A stretch of 64,000 bases of DNA from Soonwooa sp032078105 (GTDB lineage Bacteria; Bacteroidota; Bacteroidia; Flavobacteriales; Weeksellaceae): the NCBI GenBank assembly GCA_046269235.1, contig JBJZOS010000003.1, positions 186,001-250,000 on the forward strand, given 5' to 3'. Shown here piece by piece: positions 32,344 through 40,539 of this stretch (the stretch's first letter is position 1; each line of letters opens with the position of its first letter). Both the position numbers and the translations under genes were made by a program. The notes below the pieces were generated by a model. That model was not told the DNA's origin and made no database searches. It saw nothing but the letters and a program-made list of their open reading frames with translations.

Positions 32344-32793
32344 TTATGGTTTGTAGGTCATAATGCTGCGTTTATGCATTTTGAAACCTAGTTTTTGATA
32401 AAGATGAATCGCGCGTTTGTTATGATTCTCTATTTCTAGGAACATCATTTTCAGGTTTTGTTTCTGTGCAAACTCTTGCGCAAAAGCGACCGCTTTTCCG
32501 CCATATTTCTTGCCTTGTGCTTCAGGTTTTATATACAATTCGTCCAGAAAACACATCATTCCACCAAATTCAAACGAGAATAAATAATTGAGAATCATGT
32601 AACCAACAACTTCATTATCTTCATTTTTTAAAAGAAAACATTGACCAAGATTGGGACTTTCAACAAAAATTTCAAAATTTTTACGGGTCGTTTCGGTATC
32701 AAAAGTATAGCCATCAATTTCGTAAAAGTCTTTCATCATCGGCATTACCAATCTTATTTCGTCAAGATCAAGTTTGTCTATTTTCAAATCCAT
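32344..32793 (-). CDS. GNAT-family N-acetyltransferase
   Basis: This roughly 149-residue protein transfers an acetyl group from acetyl-CoA to an amine that cannot be named. It shows the GNAT core: MMCFLDELYIKPEAQGKKYGGKAVAFAQEFAQ with the pyrophosphate loop QGKKYGG, and MMFLEIENHNKRAIHLYQKLGF at the C-terminus. The frame could start at 32835 or 32820, but the perfect promoter box TAACTTTG (32808-32815 on the minus strand) lies inside that extension. The ATG at 32793, 14 bases after the box, is therefore preferred. Confidence 0.87.
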   Translation of the reverse strand: MDLKIDKLDLDEIRLVMPMMKDFYEIDGYTFDTETTRKNFEIFVESPNLGQCFLLKNEDNEVVGYMILNYLFSFEFGGMMCFLDELYIKPEAQGKKYGGKAVAFAQEFAQKQNLKMMFLEIENHNKRAIHLYQKLGFKMHKRSIMTYKP

Positions 32794-32807
32794 TTCATAA
32801 TTTTTCA

Positions 32808-32815
32808 CAAAGTTA
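32808..32815 (-). promoter_or_regulatory. -7 box of the GNAT gene
   Basis: The minus strand reads TAACTTTG, 14 bases before the ATG at 32793. It lies inside the longer possible frame and so decides the start. Confidence 0.5.
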
Positions 32816-32835
32816 GCCATTAAATATTTGGTCAA

Positions 32836-33143
32836 TCAAAAGTAAATTCTACATCTGCAGAGTTAGGTAATTATTTGTAGAATGAAAATTAAAAAACCGA
32901 AGCGGAATTTCTCTTTGCAGAAAAAGATTATGTAGACGCCAGCGCAAAAAGAGCATAAAAACGTTGCTTCATCTTACAAGCTAGCGGTCGTGATGTCATT
33001 TGGCGACGATAGAAATATGCCTCCGCCATCGCAACAAAGAAAATCAAAATAACGAAAAAGATCCAAGTGAGGCTCTTTTTTCGTTTTTAAACCCTATCGA
33101 AAGCAAAAAAATCTTAACTTTAAAGCACAATAATTCGTAAATA
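32836..33143. other. gap with a possible decayed small gene
   Basis: A frame from an ATG at 32882 reads 17 codons (MKIKKPKRNFSLQKKIM), then TAG, then about 36 more codons ending MPPPSQQRKSK before TAA near 33050. A terminator-like hairpin follows at 33051-33088. The layout is that of a former small basic protein with one nonsense change, but the product is not recognised and chance cannot be excluded. Confidence 0.3.
33051..33088 (+). terminator. terminator-like hairpin
   Basis: AACGAAAAAGA pairs with TCTTTTTTCGTT around about 14 bases and is followed by T. It would end a transcript from the decayed small frame upstream. Confidence 0.45.
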
Positions 33144-33803
33144 ATGAGTCTTACAAAAGAGCAAATTGCCCAGCGTATAGCAAAGGAAATCAAGAATAAT
33201 TCATATGTTAATTTAGGAATTGGTATTCCAACTTTGGTTGCCAATTATATCCCAGAAGGTATTAATGTCGTGCTACAGTCCGAAAATGGACTTCTTGGTA
33301 TGGGACCTTTCCCCATCGAAGGTGAAGAAGATCCTGATCTTATTAATGCTGGAAAACAAACCATTACAACACTTCCTGGTTCTGCAGTTTTTGATTCTGC
33401 AATGAGTTTTGGGATGATTCGCGCACAAAAAGTGGATTTAACAATTCTTGGAGCAATGGAAGTATCAGAAAACGGCGATATCGCCAACTGGAAAATCCCC
33501 GGCAAAATGGTAAAAGGTATGGGAGGCGCAATGGATTTGGTAGCTTCTGCGAAGAACATTATTGTAGCAATGCAACAAGTTAACAAACACGGCGAAAGCA
33601 AATTGTTGTCAGAATGTACTTTGCCGTTAACTGGTGTTAAATGCATTAAGAAAATCGTAACCGAATTGGGAGTATACGAAGTTCTGCCAGAAGGTGGTTT
33701 CAAGCTTTTAGAAAGAGCACCGGGCGTTAGCGTTGATGATATTAAAAAAGCAACTTCTGGTAAATTAATTGCCGACGATAATGCGCCAGAAATGACATTT
33801 TAA
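33144..33803 (+). CDS. scoB: 3-oxoacid CoA-transferase subunit B
   Basis: Subunit B of succinyl-CoA:3-oxoacid CoA-transferase carries the catalytic glutamate that forms a CoA thioester. The 219 residues show LGIGIPTLVANYIPEG, the active-site motif SENGLLGMGPFP and the C-terminal half with DLTILGAMEVSENGDIANWKIPGKMVKGMGGAMDLV. The gene starts a run of four plus-strand genes with the biotin-dependent carboxylase. The A subunit, usually adjacent, is at 61987-62688, 28 kb away on the same strand. The enzyme activates acetoacetate for beta-ketothiolase, and a thiolase gene is also in this window. Confidence 0.95.
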   Translation: MSLTKEQIAQRIAKEIKNNSYVNLGIGIPTLVANYIPEGINVVLQSENGLLGMGPFPIEGEEDPDLINAGKQTITTLPGSAVFDSAMSFGMIRAQKVDLTILGAMEVSENGDIANWKIPGKMVKGMGGAMDLVASAKNIIVAMQQVNKHGESKLLSECTLPLTGVKCIKKIVTELGVYEVLPEGGFKLLERAPGVSVDDIKKATSGKLIADDNAPEMTF

Positions 33804-33830
33804 ATTTTAAATAAATCCATATAAAAATCA

Positions 33831-34316
33831 ATGGGAAAATCTTTTAATGCTTCTGTTAATAAAAGTTACGACTTTAATTTGACAGAAGACCAAATCCATG
33901 CAATTGATGCTGTGACTTTGGATAACCAAAATTATCATATCCTTCATCAAAATAAATCTTACCAAGCCGAAGTAGTTGACGCGAATTTTAATCAAAAAAA
34001 ATATACCGTTTCTGTTAACAACAATCTTTATGAAGTTGATATCCAAAACGATCTGGAAAAGTTGATTAAAGAAATGGGCTTCGAAGTTGGAAAATCTAAA
34101 CAAGTTAATGCTATTAAAGCACCAATGCCAGGACTTATTTTAGAAATTTCTATTAGTGTTGGGCAAGAAGTTAACGAAGGCGATAGTCTTTTGATTCTAG
34201 AAGCTATGAAAATGGAAAACAGCTTCTATTCGCCAAGACAAGGTGTTATTAAATCTATCGCTGTAGAAAAAGGTCAAGCGGTTGATAAAGGACAATTATT
34301 AATAGAATTCGAATAA
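33831..34316 (+). CDS. biotin carboxyl carrier protein of an acyl-CoA carboxylase
   Basis: The 161-residue protein has a C-terminal biotinyl domain (about 90-161) with EAMKMEN, whose Lys carries biotin. The N-terminal half is an extra domain rich in Asn/Asp and Lys (residues 1-85) and has no Ala/Pro hinge like AccB. This layout matches the separate BCCP of propionyl/acetyl-CoA carboxylases in Bacteroidetes. It is encoded 27 bases after scoB and 14 bases before the biotin carboxylase gene. Confidence 0.92.
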   Translation: MGKSFNASVNKSYDFNLTEDQIHAIDAVTLDNQNYHILHQNKSYQAEVVDANFNQKKYTVSVNNNLYEVDIQNDLEKLIKEMGFEVGKSKQVNAIKAPMPGLILEISISVGQEVNEGDSLLILEAMKMENSFYSPRQGVIKSIAVEKGQAVDKGQLLIEFE

Positions 34317-34330
34317 AATCTAATCATAAA

Positions 34331-35776
34331 ATGAAAAAAATACTCGTAGCAAATCGAGGAGAAATAGCATTAAGAGTGATGAAAACAGCCAAGAAAATGG
34401 GTATTAAAACCGTTGCTGTTTTTTCTGTTGCAGATAGAGAATCTCCTCATGTTAAATTTGCTGACGAAGCGGTTTGCATTGGTGAAGCGCCTTCTAATCA
34501 GTCTTATTTATTAGGCGATAAAATCATTGAAGTTTGTAAGGAGTTAGGTGTTGAAGGTATCCATCCTGGTTATGGTTTCTTGTCAGAAAATGCGGAGTTT
34601 GCAGAAAAAGCTGAAGCCAACAATATTACATTTATTGGTCCACGTTCTAAAGCTATCCACATTATGGGAAGCAAATTGGCAGCTAAAGAAGCCGTTAAAG
34701 CTTATGATATCCCGATGGTTCCTGGTCTTGACGAAGCAATCACTGATGTTGAAAAAGCTAAGAAAGTTGCCGTTGAAATTGGTTTTCCTATTTTGATAAA
34801 AGCTTCTGCTGGAGGTGGCGGAAAAGGTATGCGTGTGGTGGAAAACGAAGGCGAATTCGAGTCTCAAATGCAACGCGCAATTTCCGAAGCAACTTCTGCT
34901 TTCGGTGATGGATCTGTATTTATCGAAAAGTATGTTGCATCGCCAAAGCATATCGAAATCCAAGTTATGGCGGACAATTATGGCAATATTCTTTATCTAT
35001 TCGAAAGAGAATGTTCTGTACAACGTCGCCATCAAAAGGTGGTTGAAGAGGCTCCTTCTGCTGTCTTAACACCAGAAATTAGAAAAGCCATGGGCGAAGC
35101 GGCTGTTAAAGTGGCAAAATCTTGTGATTATCTTGGTGCTGGAACAGTAGAGTTTCTGTTGGATGAAAACAAAAATTTCTATTTCCTGGAAATGAACACA
35201 CGTCTTCAAGTTGAACATCCTGTAACAGAAATGATTACAGGGATGGACTTGGTAGAACTTCAGATTCGCGTAGCGCGTGGCGAAGCTTTACCTATTAAGC
35301 AAGAAGATTTAAAAATAAATGGTCACGCTTTAGAATTAAGAGTCTATGCTGAAGATCCTCTTAACGATTTCCTACCAAGTGTTGGTACTTTAACAACTTA
35401 CCAACCTCCAGTTGGTGATGGTATCCGCGTCGATGATGGTTTTGCTGAAGGTATGGAAGTTCCTATTTATTATGATCCAATGCTTTCAAAATTAATCGTG
35501 CACGGGAAAGACCGTAACGAAGCGATTGAAAAAATGCTAGAAGCCATCCAAGATTACAAAGTTGAAGGCGTTAACACGACCCTAACTTTTGGTAGTTTTG
35601 TGTTTGATCATGAGGCATTCCGCAGTGGAAATTTTGACACTAATTTTGTTAAAAAATATTACAGTCCAGAAATTATTGTTGAAAACCAAGCTAAAGAAGC
35701 TGAAGTTGCTGCTTTTGTAGCGCTTAAACAATATTTGGTAGATCAAAAATTATTGCGTGTTCCTAATCAATTCTAA
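34331..35776 (+). CDS. accC: biotin carboxylase subunit of an acyl-CoA carboxylase
   Basis: The 481-residue enzyme uses ATP and bicarbonate to carboxylate biotin on the neighbouring carrier protein. It has MKKILVANRGEIALRVMKTAKKMGIKTVAVFS, the ATP-grasp loop KASAGGGGKGMRVVEN, ERECSVQRRHQKVVEEAPS and the metal-ligand motif EMNTRLQVEHPVTEMITG. Size and motifs are complete. The partner genes flank it (carrier 14 bases upstream, carboxyltransferase 8 bases downstream), so the three make one complex. Confidence 0.95.
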   Translation: MKKILVANRGEIALRVMKTAKKMGIKTVAVFSVADRESPHVKFADEAVCIGEAPSNQSYLLGDKIIEVCKELGVEGIHPGYGFLSENAEFAEKAEANNITFIGPRSKAIHIMGSKLAAKEAVKAYDIPMVPGLDEAITDVEKAKKVAVEIGFPILIKASAGGGGKGMRVVENEGEFESQMQRAISEATSAFGDGSVFIEKYVASPKHIEIQVMADNYGNILYLFERECSVQRRHQKVVEEAPSAVLTPEIRKAMGEAAVKVAKSCDYLGAGTVEFLLDENKNFYFLEMNTRLQVEHPVTEMITGMDLVELQIRVARGEALPIKQEDLKINGHALELRVYAEDPLNDFLPSVGTLTTYQPPVGDGIRVDDGFAEGMEVPIYYDPMLSKLIVHGKDRNEAIEKMLEAIQDYKVEGVNTTLTFGSFVFDHEAFRSGNFDTNFVKKYYSPEIIVENQAKEAEVAAFVALKQYLVDQKLLRVPNQF

Positions 35777-35784
35777 ATCAAATC

Positions 35785-37326
35785 ATGGAGAATAAAATAG
35801 ACCTTTTAAATAAAAAAATAGCGGAGTCTAAATTGGGCGGTGGCGAAAAAAGAATTGCAACGCAGCACGCTAAGAAAAAATTAACAGCAAGAGAACGTAT
35901 AGAATATTTCTTTGACGAAGGTTCTTTCGAAGAAATTGGCGCTTTCATCACACACCGTACCAAAGATTTTGGGATGGATAAAGAATATTATCTTGGCGAT
36001 GGTGTTATCACAGGTTATGGCACTGTTAACGGTCGCTTGACTTATGCTTTTGCTCAAGATTTCACCGTATTTGGTGGAGCTTTGTCCGAGACGCATGCCG
36101 AAAAAATTTGCAAAGTGATGGATATGGCGGTTAAAGTTGGTGCACCGATGGTTGGGCTTAACGATTCTGGTGGTGCGCGTATCCAAGAAGGCGTAAGATC
36201 TTTGGGCGGTTACGCAGATATTTTCTTCAGAAATGTACAGGCTTCTGGTGTTATTCCTCAGATTTCTGCCATTATGGGACCTTGCGCTGGTGGCGCGGTA
36301 TATTCGCCTGCGATGACAGATTTCACGATGATGGTTGAGAATACGTCTTACATGTTTGTAACAGGACCTAACGTTGTTAAAACCGTTACCAACGAAACAG
36401 TAACTTCTGAAGAATTGGGTGGCGCATCAACACATTCTACAAAGTCTGGTGTTGCTCATACAACTTCTGCTAACGATGTAGAATGTCTTGAAGATGTCAA
36501 AACTTTATTAAGCTATCTTCCACAAAATAATCAAGAGACAGCACCAAGTTTAGATTATGAACTAAATGATGAACTTCGCGAGGATTTAAAAAACATTATT
36601 CCTGACAATGCCAACAAACCTTACGACATGCACGATGTCATCAACCATTTAATTGATGAAGATTCGTTCTTTGAAATTCATAAAAATTACGCAGAAAACA
36701 TTGTTGTAGGTTTTGCCAGAATCGCAGGAAGAAGCATCGGTGTTGTTGCCAACAATCCAATGTTCTTAGCAGGTTGTCTAGATGTTAACAGTTCTATAAA
36801 AGCAGCAAGATTTACAAGATTTTGTGATGCTTTCAATATTCCTTTATTAGTTTTGGTAGATGTACCAGGATTTTTACCAGGCACAGACCAAGAATGGAAC
36901 GGTATCATCACCCATGGTGCCAAACTTCTTTACGCTTTGTCAGAAGCTACGGTGCCAAAAGTCACGGTTATTACTAGAAAAGCTTATGGAGGTGCTTATG
37001 ATGTAATGAATTCTAAACACATCGGCGCTGATATGAACTTCGCCTGGCCGTCTGCAGAAATTGCAGTAATGGGCGCAAAAGGAGCATCAGAAATTATCTT
37101 TAAAAGAGAAATCGCAGAAGCAGCTGATCCTGCAGCTAAGTTGGCGGAGAAAGAAGCAGAATATGCGGAGAAATTTGCTAATCCGTATACAGCGGCGCAA
37201 AGAGGCTTTATCGATGAGGTAATCTTCCCAGAAGATACGCGTAGAAAGTTAATAAAAGCCTTTGCCATGTTAGAAAATAAATTTGTAGATCGACCTAATA
37301 GAAAACACGGTAACATCCCTTTATAA
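35785..37326 (+). CDS. acyl-CoA carboxylase carboxyltransferase (propionyl/acetyl-CoA type)
   Basis: The 513-residue protein moves the carboxyl group from biotin to an acyl-CoA. It has both crotonase-like halves: LTARERIEYFFDEGSFEEIG, GGARIQEGVRSLGGYADIF, PCAGGAVYSPAMTDF in the N half, and VDVPGFLPGTDQEWNGII, RKAYGGAYDVMNSKHIGAD and FKREI in the C half. A single chain of about 510 residues is the PccB form, usually for propionyl-CoA; acetyl-CoA or other short acyl-CoAs cannot be excluded. No methylmalonyl-CoA mutase is in view. It ends the four-gene operon and is followed by a terminator. Confidence 0.94.
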   Translation: MENKIDLLNKKIAESKLGGGEKRIATQHAKKKLTARERIEYFFDEGSFEEIGAFITHRTKDFGMDKEYYLGDGVITGYGTVNGRLTYAFAQDFTVFGGALSETHAEKICKVMDMAVKVGAPMVGLNDSGGARIQEGVRSLGGYADIFFRNVQASGVIPQISAIMGPCAGGAVYSPAMTDFTMMVENTSYMFVTGPNVVKTVTNETVTSEELGGASTHSTKSGVAHTTSANDVECLEDVKTLLSYLPQNNQETAPSLDYELNDELREDLKNIIPDNANKPYDMHDVINHLIDEDSFFEIHKNYAENIVVGFARIAGRSIGVVANNPMFLAGCLDVNSSIKAARFTRFCDAFNIPLLVLVDVPGFLPGTDQEWNGIITHGAKLLYALSEATVPKVTVITRKAYGGAYDVMNSKHIGADMNFAWPSAEIAVMGAKGASEIIFKREIAEAADPAAKLAEKEAEYAEKFANPYTAAQRGFIDEVIFPEDTRRKLIKAFAMLENKFVDRPNRKHGNIPL

Positions 37327-37330
37327 CAAA

Positions 37331-37367
37331 CAAAAATCCTGAGTACAATACTCGGGATTTTTTTTAT
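37331..37367 (+). terminator. terminator of the carboxylase operon
   Basis: Stem AATCCTGAGTA/TACTCGGGATT with one G-T pair and a three-base loop, followed by eight T. Confidence 0.85.
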
Positions 37368-37382
37368 TTGTTTTAAATTTTA

Positions 37383-37973
37383 TTAAACTTCAAAATTCTT
37401 TTTTGCAAGCTCTTTTCGCACGCGACTAAGACTTTCTGGCGTAATCCCGAGATAAGACGCTACCATCCATTGTGGAACACGTAACATGATGTTCGGATAC
37501 TTTTTAAGAAAATCTAAGTAACGTTCCTCAGCTGTGGTGCTTATCAGAGCATTGACTCTGTTTTGCAAATTTTTGATATGGTTAAACATTAAAACTTGAT
37601 TCCTTTCTGCAACTTGTGGATGAAGTTCTGCTAACTTAAACAAAAAATCATCTGCCATAACAACAACTTCAGAATCTTCGATTGCTTCTATATAAAAACG
37701 AGATTTCTCACTTAACAATTGACTAGTCGAGTCAGAAATGATCCAACCTTCTGGCGCAAATTGTATGACATGCTCTTTCCCCAACTTGTCGATAGAATAC
37801 ATTCTCAGAAGACCTTTCTCAACAAAATAACGATCATTATTCACCTCACCTTCTCGTACCAATACACTTCCCTTTTTAAAGAATTTGACATCATAATGCG
37901 TCGAACATTGCGTTATGCTGTACTCAGGGATTTCAAGAATTTGCGAAAGATGTTTATGAAAATTATTTACCAT
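37383..37973 (-). CDS. Crp/Fnr-family transcriptional regulator
   Basis: The 196-residue protein has an N-terminal cyclic-nucleotide-binding-like beta-roll (residues 1-120, with VKFFKKGSVLVREGEVNNDRYFVEKGLLRMY) and a C-terminal winged helix whose recognition segment is MVASYLGITPESLSRVRKELAKKNFEV. The Arg and Ser that bind cAMP phosphate are not evident, so it probably does not bind cAMP, as is common in Bacteroidetes members. No Fe-S cysteines are present. It is divergent from the nicotinamidase gene. Its target genes are unknown. Confidence 0.9.
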   Translation of the reverse strand: MVNNFHKHLSQILEIPEYSITQCSTHYDVKFFKKGSVLVREGEVNNDRYFVEKGLLRMYSIDKLGKEHVIQFAPEGWIISDSTSQLLSEKSRFYIEAIEDSEVVVMADDFLFKLAELHPQVAERNQVLMFNHIKNLQNRVNALISTTAEERYLDFLKKYPNIMLRVPQWMVASYLGITPESLSRVRKELAKKNFEV

Positions 37974-38103
37974 TTCTGCAATCAGTTTTATTGATTAAAA
38001 ATACTAATTCTTATTTAAATTCAATGCATGATTTTAAGATCAAAAACGTGACATTTTGTACCATAGGAATAATTGGTATAATTGATGTAATAAGCTTTAC
38101 AAC

Positions 38104-38126
38104 TAAATTTGTTTAGTGTAAATTTG
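38104..38126 (+). promoter_or_regulatory. tandem -7 boxes before the nicotinamidase gene
   Basis: TAAATTTG occurs at 38104-38111 and again at 38119-38126, 16 bases before the ATG. The 15-base spacing makes two alternative starts possible. Confidence 0.5.
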
Positions 38127-38142
38127 TATTAAATATTATCTT

Positions 38143-38748
38143 ATGAAAAAAGCCCTTATAGTTGTTGATGTACAAAATGATTTTTGCGAAGGAGGAAGTC
38201 TTGCGGTGCCAGGCGCTAGCGAAATTATCCCTTTCATTAACACGTTGATGGAGAAAGGAAACTATGATGAAATTGTTTTTACCCAAGATTGGCATCCCGC
38301 GGAACATAAATCTTTTGCAAGTAACAACGACCGCCAAGTTGGTGAAACTATCGTATTAAATGGCATCCCGCAGTTTATGTGGCCTGACCACTGTGTACAA
38401 GGGACTTTCGGCGCAGAGTTTCATAAAGATCTTAATATCTCAAAAGCTACAAAAATTTTCCAGAAAGGTACACATCCTGACATTGACAGTTACAGTGGTT
38501 TCCAAGATAACAATCACTTTTTGAAAACAGGTCTAGAAGATTATCTTAAATATCATGATATTCAAATTGTGGAAATTGTTGGTTTAGCATTAGATTATTG
38601 TGTTAAATACACTTGTCTAGATGCTATGGAAGCAGGATTTATCCCGATGTTACATTTCCAAGGCACAAGAGCTGTTAACGTAAAACCTGATAGTGCAAAA
38701 AATACCATCTATAACTTATTACAACATCATGTAACCGTTGTTGGTTAA
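38143..38748 (+). CDS. pncA: bifunctional nicotinamidase/pyrazinamidase
   Basis: PncA turns nicotinamide into nicotinic acid for NAD recycling. The 201-residue product carries the catalytic Asp in VVDVQNDFCEGGSLAVPGA, the metal ligands in TQDWHPAEHKSFASN, the second catalytic Lys in the GTHPDIDSYSG segment (FQKGTHP) and the active-site Cys in GLALDYCVKYTCLDAMEAGF. The size matches E. coli PncA. It has its own promoter boxes and terminator, and divergent regulation with a Crp/Fnr-type gene is possible. Confidence 0.94.
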   Translation: MKKALIVVDVQNDFCEGGSLAVPGASEIIPFINTLMEKGNYDEIVFTQDWHPAEHKSFASNNDRQVGETIVLNGIPQFMWPDHCVQGTFGAEFHKDLNISKATKIFQKGTHPDIDSYSGFQDNNHFLKTGLEDYLKYHDIQIVEIVGLALDYCVKYTCLDAMEAGFIPMLHFQGTRAVNVKPDSAKNTIYNLLQHHVTVVG

Positions 38749-38773
38749 GAAATTTTAGAACATAATAAATTAT

Positions 38774-38808
38774 CAAAACTGCTTTATTCTAAGCAGTTTT
38801 TTTTATTT
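38774..38808 (+). terminator. terminator of pncA
   Basis: Stem AAAACTGCTT/AAGCAGTTTT with a six-base loop; a T-run follows and merges with the promoter box of the next gene. Confidence 0.85.
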
Positions 38809-38811
38809 TTG
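38804..38811 (+). promoter_or_regulatory. -7 box of the 184-aa surface protein gene
   Basis: TATTTTTG matches TAnnTTTG and lies 28 bases before the ATG. It overlaps the T-run of the pncA terminator. Confidence 0.5.
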
Positions 38812-38839
38812 TAAAGACAATATTTAAAACTATAAAACC

Positions 38840-39394
38840 ATGAAAAAATTAGTGTATATAGCTGCATTGTGTAGCATATCATTTTTCAATGCTCAAAAAT
38901 TTGAAGTTTCTGCTGGATATGGAACAGGATCTTTATTCGGAGGTGCAGATTCTATCCTAAGAGCTGTCGGTACCACAGTTTTCAACGGCGAACCCGAAAT
39001 GCCTGTCAGCAATGGCGTCTTAACAATTGCGCTAACAACTTATAACGAAAACATGAAGTGGCGTTATGGTCTAGAAGCCAATCTTGAATCTTTTGACGAA
39101 ACTAAATCTAGCTACAGAAAGCAATCTTATTTCTCTGTTCTGCCAAAGGTTGATTATTTCTGGTCAGATGCCAATAATAAATGGCGCTTCTACTCTGGCG
39201 TTTCGGTTGGAGTTTTATTCCGAGATTTGGATTACGTGGATACTTCGAATAATGTACAAAAAACAAACGATACTTTCTTAGCTTTTAACATTATGCCAAT
39301 TGGTGTAAGATATGGCGGAGATTTCGGGGTTTTTATAGAGCCTAGTATTGGTACAAGAGGCTTTGTGCAAGGCGGTCTTAATTATATTTTCTAA
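38840..39394 (+). CDS. exported outer-membrane beta-barrel-like protein
   Basis: The 184-residue product begins with a signal peptide (MKKLVYIAALCSISFFNAQ). The mature part alternates polar and aromatic residues in short strands (KFEVSAGYGTGSLF, MKWRYGLEANLES, KWRFYSGVSVGVLFRDLDYV, FGVFIEPSIGTRGFVQGGLNYIF) and ends in Phe. This is the sequence style of a small eight-stranded outer-membrane barrel. No family name can be given. It is a single gene with a terminator on each side. Confidence 0.78.
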   Translation: MKKLVYIAALCSISFFNAQKFEVSAGYGTGSLFGGADSILRAVGTTVFNGEPEMPVSNGVLTIALTTYNENMKWRYGLEANLESFDETKSSYRKQSYFSVLPKVDYFWSDANNKWRFYSGVSVGVLFRDLDYVDTSNNVQKTNDTFLAFNIMPIGVRYGGDFGVFIEPSIGTRGFVQGGLNYIF

Positions 39395-39412
39395 ACTTAA
39401 ATTTAACAAAAT

Positions 39413-39448
39413 AAAAAGAGAGCTAAAATTTAGCTCTCTTCTTTTTTA
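39413..39448. terminator. bidirectional terminator
   Basis: AAGAGAGCTAAA and TTTAGCTCTCTT form a 12-bp stem flanked by A- and T-rich tails. It serves the barrel gene (plus) and the pseudouridine synthase gene (minus, stop at 39446). Confidence 0.85.
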
Positions 39449-40474
39449 TAACATTTTCAAATTGTTAACTTCTAGTTCTGTCAAGATTCTCCAATGTCCA
39501 CGTTTGATGTTTTTCTTGGTAAGTCCAGCAAACATGACGCGGTCAAGTGATTCCACCTCATAACCTAACTTTTGGAAAATACGTCTCACAACACGATTCC
39601 ATCCGATGTGGATTTCGATACCGATTTCATTTTTAGGTTTTCCTTCAATGAAAGAAATACTGTCAACTTCGGCAACACCTTCTTCTAAACGAATTCCGTC
39701 CGCAATCGATCTCAAATCTTCAACAGACAATTTTCTATCCAAGGTCACATGATAGATTTTCTTCATGTTAAATGACGGATGCGTCAATTTTTTTGTCATG
39801 TGACCATCATTTGTCAACAAGATAACACCTGTTGTTTGACGGTCTAGACGACCCACTGGGAATAATCGGTATGGCGAAGCATTAGCTACAAGATCCATAA
39901 CTGTTTTTCTAGCTTTGTCATCTTTAGTGGTTGAGATATAACCTTTTGGCTTGTTAAGGACCACGTAAACAGGTTTTTCTGGCGTAATGCTTTGTCCGTC
40001 AAACACAACTCGATCCGTCTTCTGAACCTGGTAGCCCATCTCTGTCACCACCTTTCCGTTAACTTCCACAAGTCCTTGCGTGATAAGATCATCCGCCTCT
40101 CTTCTACTACAAATCCCAGAATTTGCAATATATTTATTAAGTCGTATGGTTTCTTTTGGCGCTTTAGCTAACTTATCCAATTTTCTTCTTTGGATATAAG
40201 ATTTTACACGTTCGCCTTCTTCTTCTGTTTTATTGAAAGGTCTTCTCGGTCCGAATTTTCTCTCGCCGCCTTCGTATTTATCTCTAGAATCGAAGTCACG
40301 ACCACGTGTCGTTTTTGGCTTTCCAAATTTCCCTCCTCTTTCGAAAGAACCTCCTTCTCTAGGCGAATTTTTTGAATCCCCTCTTGAGCCACGCGAATTT
40401 TCAGAAGACTTTCTCCCTCCAAAATTTCCGGTCTTTTTATTTCTGTCTGAAGAATTTCTATCGTTTCTGCTCAT
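39446..40474 (-). CDS. rRNA pseudouridine synthase (RluB/RsuA type) with low-complexity N-terminus
   Basis: The 342-residue enzyme isomerises a specific uridine in rRNA. Residues 1-95 are a Gly/Arg/Ser/Lys-rich tail (many RG, GG and RK pairs) of the kind seen in Bacteroidetes RluB; it is probably disordered and RNA-binding. An S4 domain (about 105-165, IRLNKYIANSGICSRREADDLI) follows, then the catalytic domain with the Asp in RLFPVGRLDRQTTGVILLTND and GWNRVVRRIFQKLGYEV. The family is RluB/RluE/RluF/RsuA; the exact site is not certain. A TATCTTTG box lies 15 bases upstream. Confidence 0.92.
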   Translation of the reverse strand: MSRNDRNSSDRNKKTGNFGGRKSSENSRGSRGDSKNSPREGGSFERGGKFGKPKTTRGRDFDSRDKYEGGERKFGPRRPFNKTEEEGERVKSYIQRRKLDKLAKAPKETIRLNKYIANSGICSRREADDLITQGLVEVNGKVVTEMGYQVQKTDRVVFDGQSITPEKPVYVVLNKPKGYISTTKDDKARKTVMDLVANASPYRLFPVGRLDRQTTGVILLTNDGHMTKKLTHPSFNMKKIYHVTLDRKLSVEDLRSIADGIRLEEGVAEVDSISFIEGKPKNEIGIEIHIGWNRVVRRIFQKLGYEVESLDRVMFAGLTKKNIKRGHWRILTELEVNNLKML

Positions 40475-40489
40475 GCTTTAAATTTTTTG

Positions 40490-40497
40490 CAAAGATA
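40490..40497 (-). promoter_or_regulatory. -7 box of the pseudouridine synthase gene
   Basis: The minus strand reads TATCTTTG, 15 bases before the ATG at 40474. Confidence 0.5.
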
Positions 40498-40539
40498 GAC
40501 TTTTTTAAGTCAATATAGAAAAGGCTTTTCGCAGTCCTT

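Noticed and set aside
33245..33703. A 152-codon minus-strand frame within scoB
   Set aside because: It overlaps the catalytic region of a clear CoA-transferase gene; shadow frame.
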